41,581 bases of DNA from an uncultured Bacteroidales bacterium (GTDB lineage Bacteria; Bacteroidota; Bacteroidia; Bacteroidales; P3), in the NCBI GenBank assembly GCA_900317955.1, contig ONIP01000033.1, positions 1 to 41,581 of the forward strand. Reading direction: 5' to 3'. Below are positions 40,975-41,581 of the stretch, piece by piece (position 1 is the stretch's first letter; every line of letters begins with the position of its first letter). A program made the translations under genes and the position numbers. The notes beneath the pieces were generated by a model that was not told the DNA's origin, searched no databases, and was given only the letters and a program-made list of their open reading frames with translations.

Positions 40975-41322
40975 TTAATTGTCGTTTCTTTTTGCAGCGG
41001 CTTGCAGGCCTGACGGGGTCATGAGGCCGCGTTGCTCGAGGTCGTGGACACGGGCGAGATTTGTATCTGTCCAATGGCTGTTCTTCCTTCTTGGGGAAAT
41101 GCGTTGTGCCAGTCGTCCGTCGGGCAGCCGCTTGAGGGTGGAATCAATCCAGCCGAAACAGAGACACTCCTCTACGACAACGAGGTAAGGGAGTGCATTA
41201 GACATAGGGGTTTTGCCCCGATAAACGGCCACCCAACAGTGAGGCTCGGTGGAGTGGTTCTCCTCCAGCCATTGCCGAAGCTGTCCACGGTCGTTGTATT
41301 CCAAAAGAATGTCTATCTCCAT
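40975..41322 (-). CDS. YdeI/OmpD-associated family protein, short form
   Basis: A 115-residue protein whose start is placed at ATG 41322 because a TAnnTTTG promoter at 41353-41360 excludes the ATG at 41355. It resembles the first two thirds of YdeI-family proteins (bacteriocin-resistance or OmpD-associated): LRQWLEENHSTEPHCWVAVY, EECLCFGWIDSTLKRLPDGR and RISPRRKNSHWTDTNLARV. The usual C-terminal helical part of some 75 residues is missing; the chain ends AAAKRNDN. It could be a genuine short version or a truncated gene. Confidence 0.8.
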   Translation of the reverse strand: MEIDILLEYNDRGQLRQWLEENHSTEPHCWVAVYRGKTPMSNALPYLVVVEECLCFGWIDSTLKRLPDGRLAQRISPRRKNSHWTDTNLARVHDLEQRGLMTPSGLQAAAKRNDN

Positions 41323-41352
41323 TATCGGCAAGTTTTTTGTGAAAACATGCTG

Positions 41353-41360
41353 CAAAGATA
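41353..41360 (-). promoter_or_regulatory. -7 box of the YdeI-like gene
   Basis: Minus-strand TATCTTTG at 41353-41360, about 30 bp before the start codon at 41322. A TTG at the usual spacing is missing. Confidence 0.65.
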
Positions 41361-41412
41361 CAACTTTTTGCCGATTCGAGAGGAATTTTCTACTTATTTG
41401 AGAAAAAAGGCG

Positions 41413-41548
41413 TATCTTTGCAATCGGTTTTGAGCGCGGACTTCTTAAATATTATTCATTTGACAATGAAAAAACTGTTTTTAGGTAGGCTCTAATAATT
41501 GATTATTTTAAGTTTCTGGTTTAAGCGGAGAGCCTACTTTAGCCGCTT
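41413..41548 (+). promoter_or_regulatory. Promoter with possible leader peptide and alternative hairpins
   Basis: TATCTTTG at 41413-41420 is a -7 box. A 9-codon frame, MKKLFLGRL, then runs from 41466 to a stop at 41493-41495. Its last codons enter a 9-bp stem (41485-41493 with 41529-41537, gtaggctct / agagcctac). A second, overlapping stem pairs aagcgg (41523-41528) with ccgctt (41543-41548); both cannot form at once. This resembles an attenuator, but the downstream gene is outside the window. Confidence 0.45.
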
Positions 41549-41581
41549 CGCCAGAATTTGTTATTATTTGCAAAGTTAATT

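Overview
The window is chromosomal DNA of a Bacteroidota bacterium, most likely an anaerobic member of the order Bacteroidales. Four things point there. The promoters carry the phylum's TAnnTTTG -7 box, usually with a TTG exactly 19 nt upstream. There are type IX secretion (T9SS) C-terminal sorting domains. Lineage-typical families occur (DUF3276, DUF5683, HtrA, YitT, LolA). Shine-Dalgarno sequences are largely absent. HydG together with a TM1266-type regulator implies an [FeFe]-hydrogenase and anaerobic life. Species cannot be named from the sequence alone.

Layout. 1-480: no gene; three copies of a 20-bp repeat, then the first of five spacers built from 8-bp units. 480-7786: minus-strand housekeeping genes (yggS, yitT, rpe-rlmI-folE-lolA, tsaB, an OppB/DppB-type permease), with octamer arrays at 362-480, 1563-1714, 2409-2661, 5837-6020 and 6937-7104. 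7787-8581: gene-free, with six hairpins in 220 bp. 8582-11002: a HerA-like DUF853 ATPase converging on an outer-membrane beta-barrel protein. 11203-14713: hydG and its ACT-like regulator diverge from crotonase and 3-hydroxyacyl-CoA dehydrogenase genes. 14767-18348: a RelE/ParE toxin-antitoxin pair lying between two eroded T9SS tails, then a large T9SS cargo protein and a lipoprotein. 18504-19624: ilvE directly behind a CAU tRNA. 19866-23910: ruvX, def, a TPR lipoprotein, mutL and a rhomboid protease on the plus strand. 24011-25943: aguB-aguA, making putrescine from agmatine. 26060-28870: a frameshifted T9SS remnant, htrA and a glycosyltransferase. 29073-30520: an ECF sigma factor, a one-pass membrane protein and a Spy-like periplasmic protein. 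30623-35702: DUF3276-parA-parB-DUF5683-exbB-exbD-tonB-hslR. 35830-39856: a cysteine desulfidase-type enzyme, a deoxyhypusine-synthase-family protein and dnaB. 39857-41581: a metallo-beta-lactamase-fold lipoprotein, a short YdeI-like protein, and a promoter with a possible leader peptide at the right edge.

Several genes fit together functionally. HydG and the TM1266 regulator serve hydrogenase maturation; crotonase and hydroxyacyl-CoA dehydrogenase are two consecutive steps of a butyrate/crotonate-type route that also disposes of reductant. AguA/AguB make putrescine, and the deoxyhypusine-synthase-like enzyme 12 kb away belongs to a family acting on polyamines although bacteria lack its classical substrate eIF5A. 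ParA/ParB and DnaB serve chromosome segregation and replication. ExbB/ExbD/TonB energise the outer membrane.

The most unusual features are the octamer-built intergenic spacers, which keep an 8-bp register up to and into the stop codons of the flanking genes; the multi-hairpin array at 7961-8179; the debris of T9SS sorting domains around the toxin-antitoxin locus; and the bacterial deoxyhypusine-synthase homologue with its active-site lysine retained.
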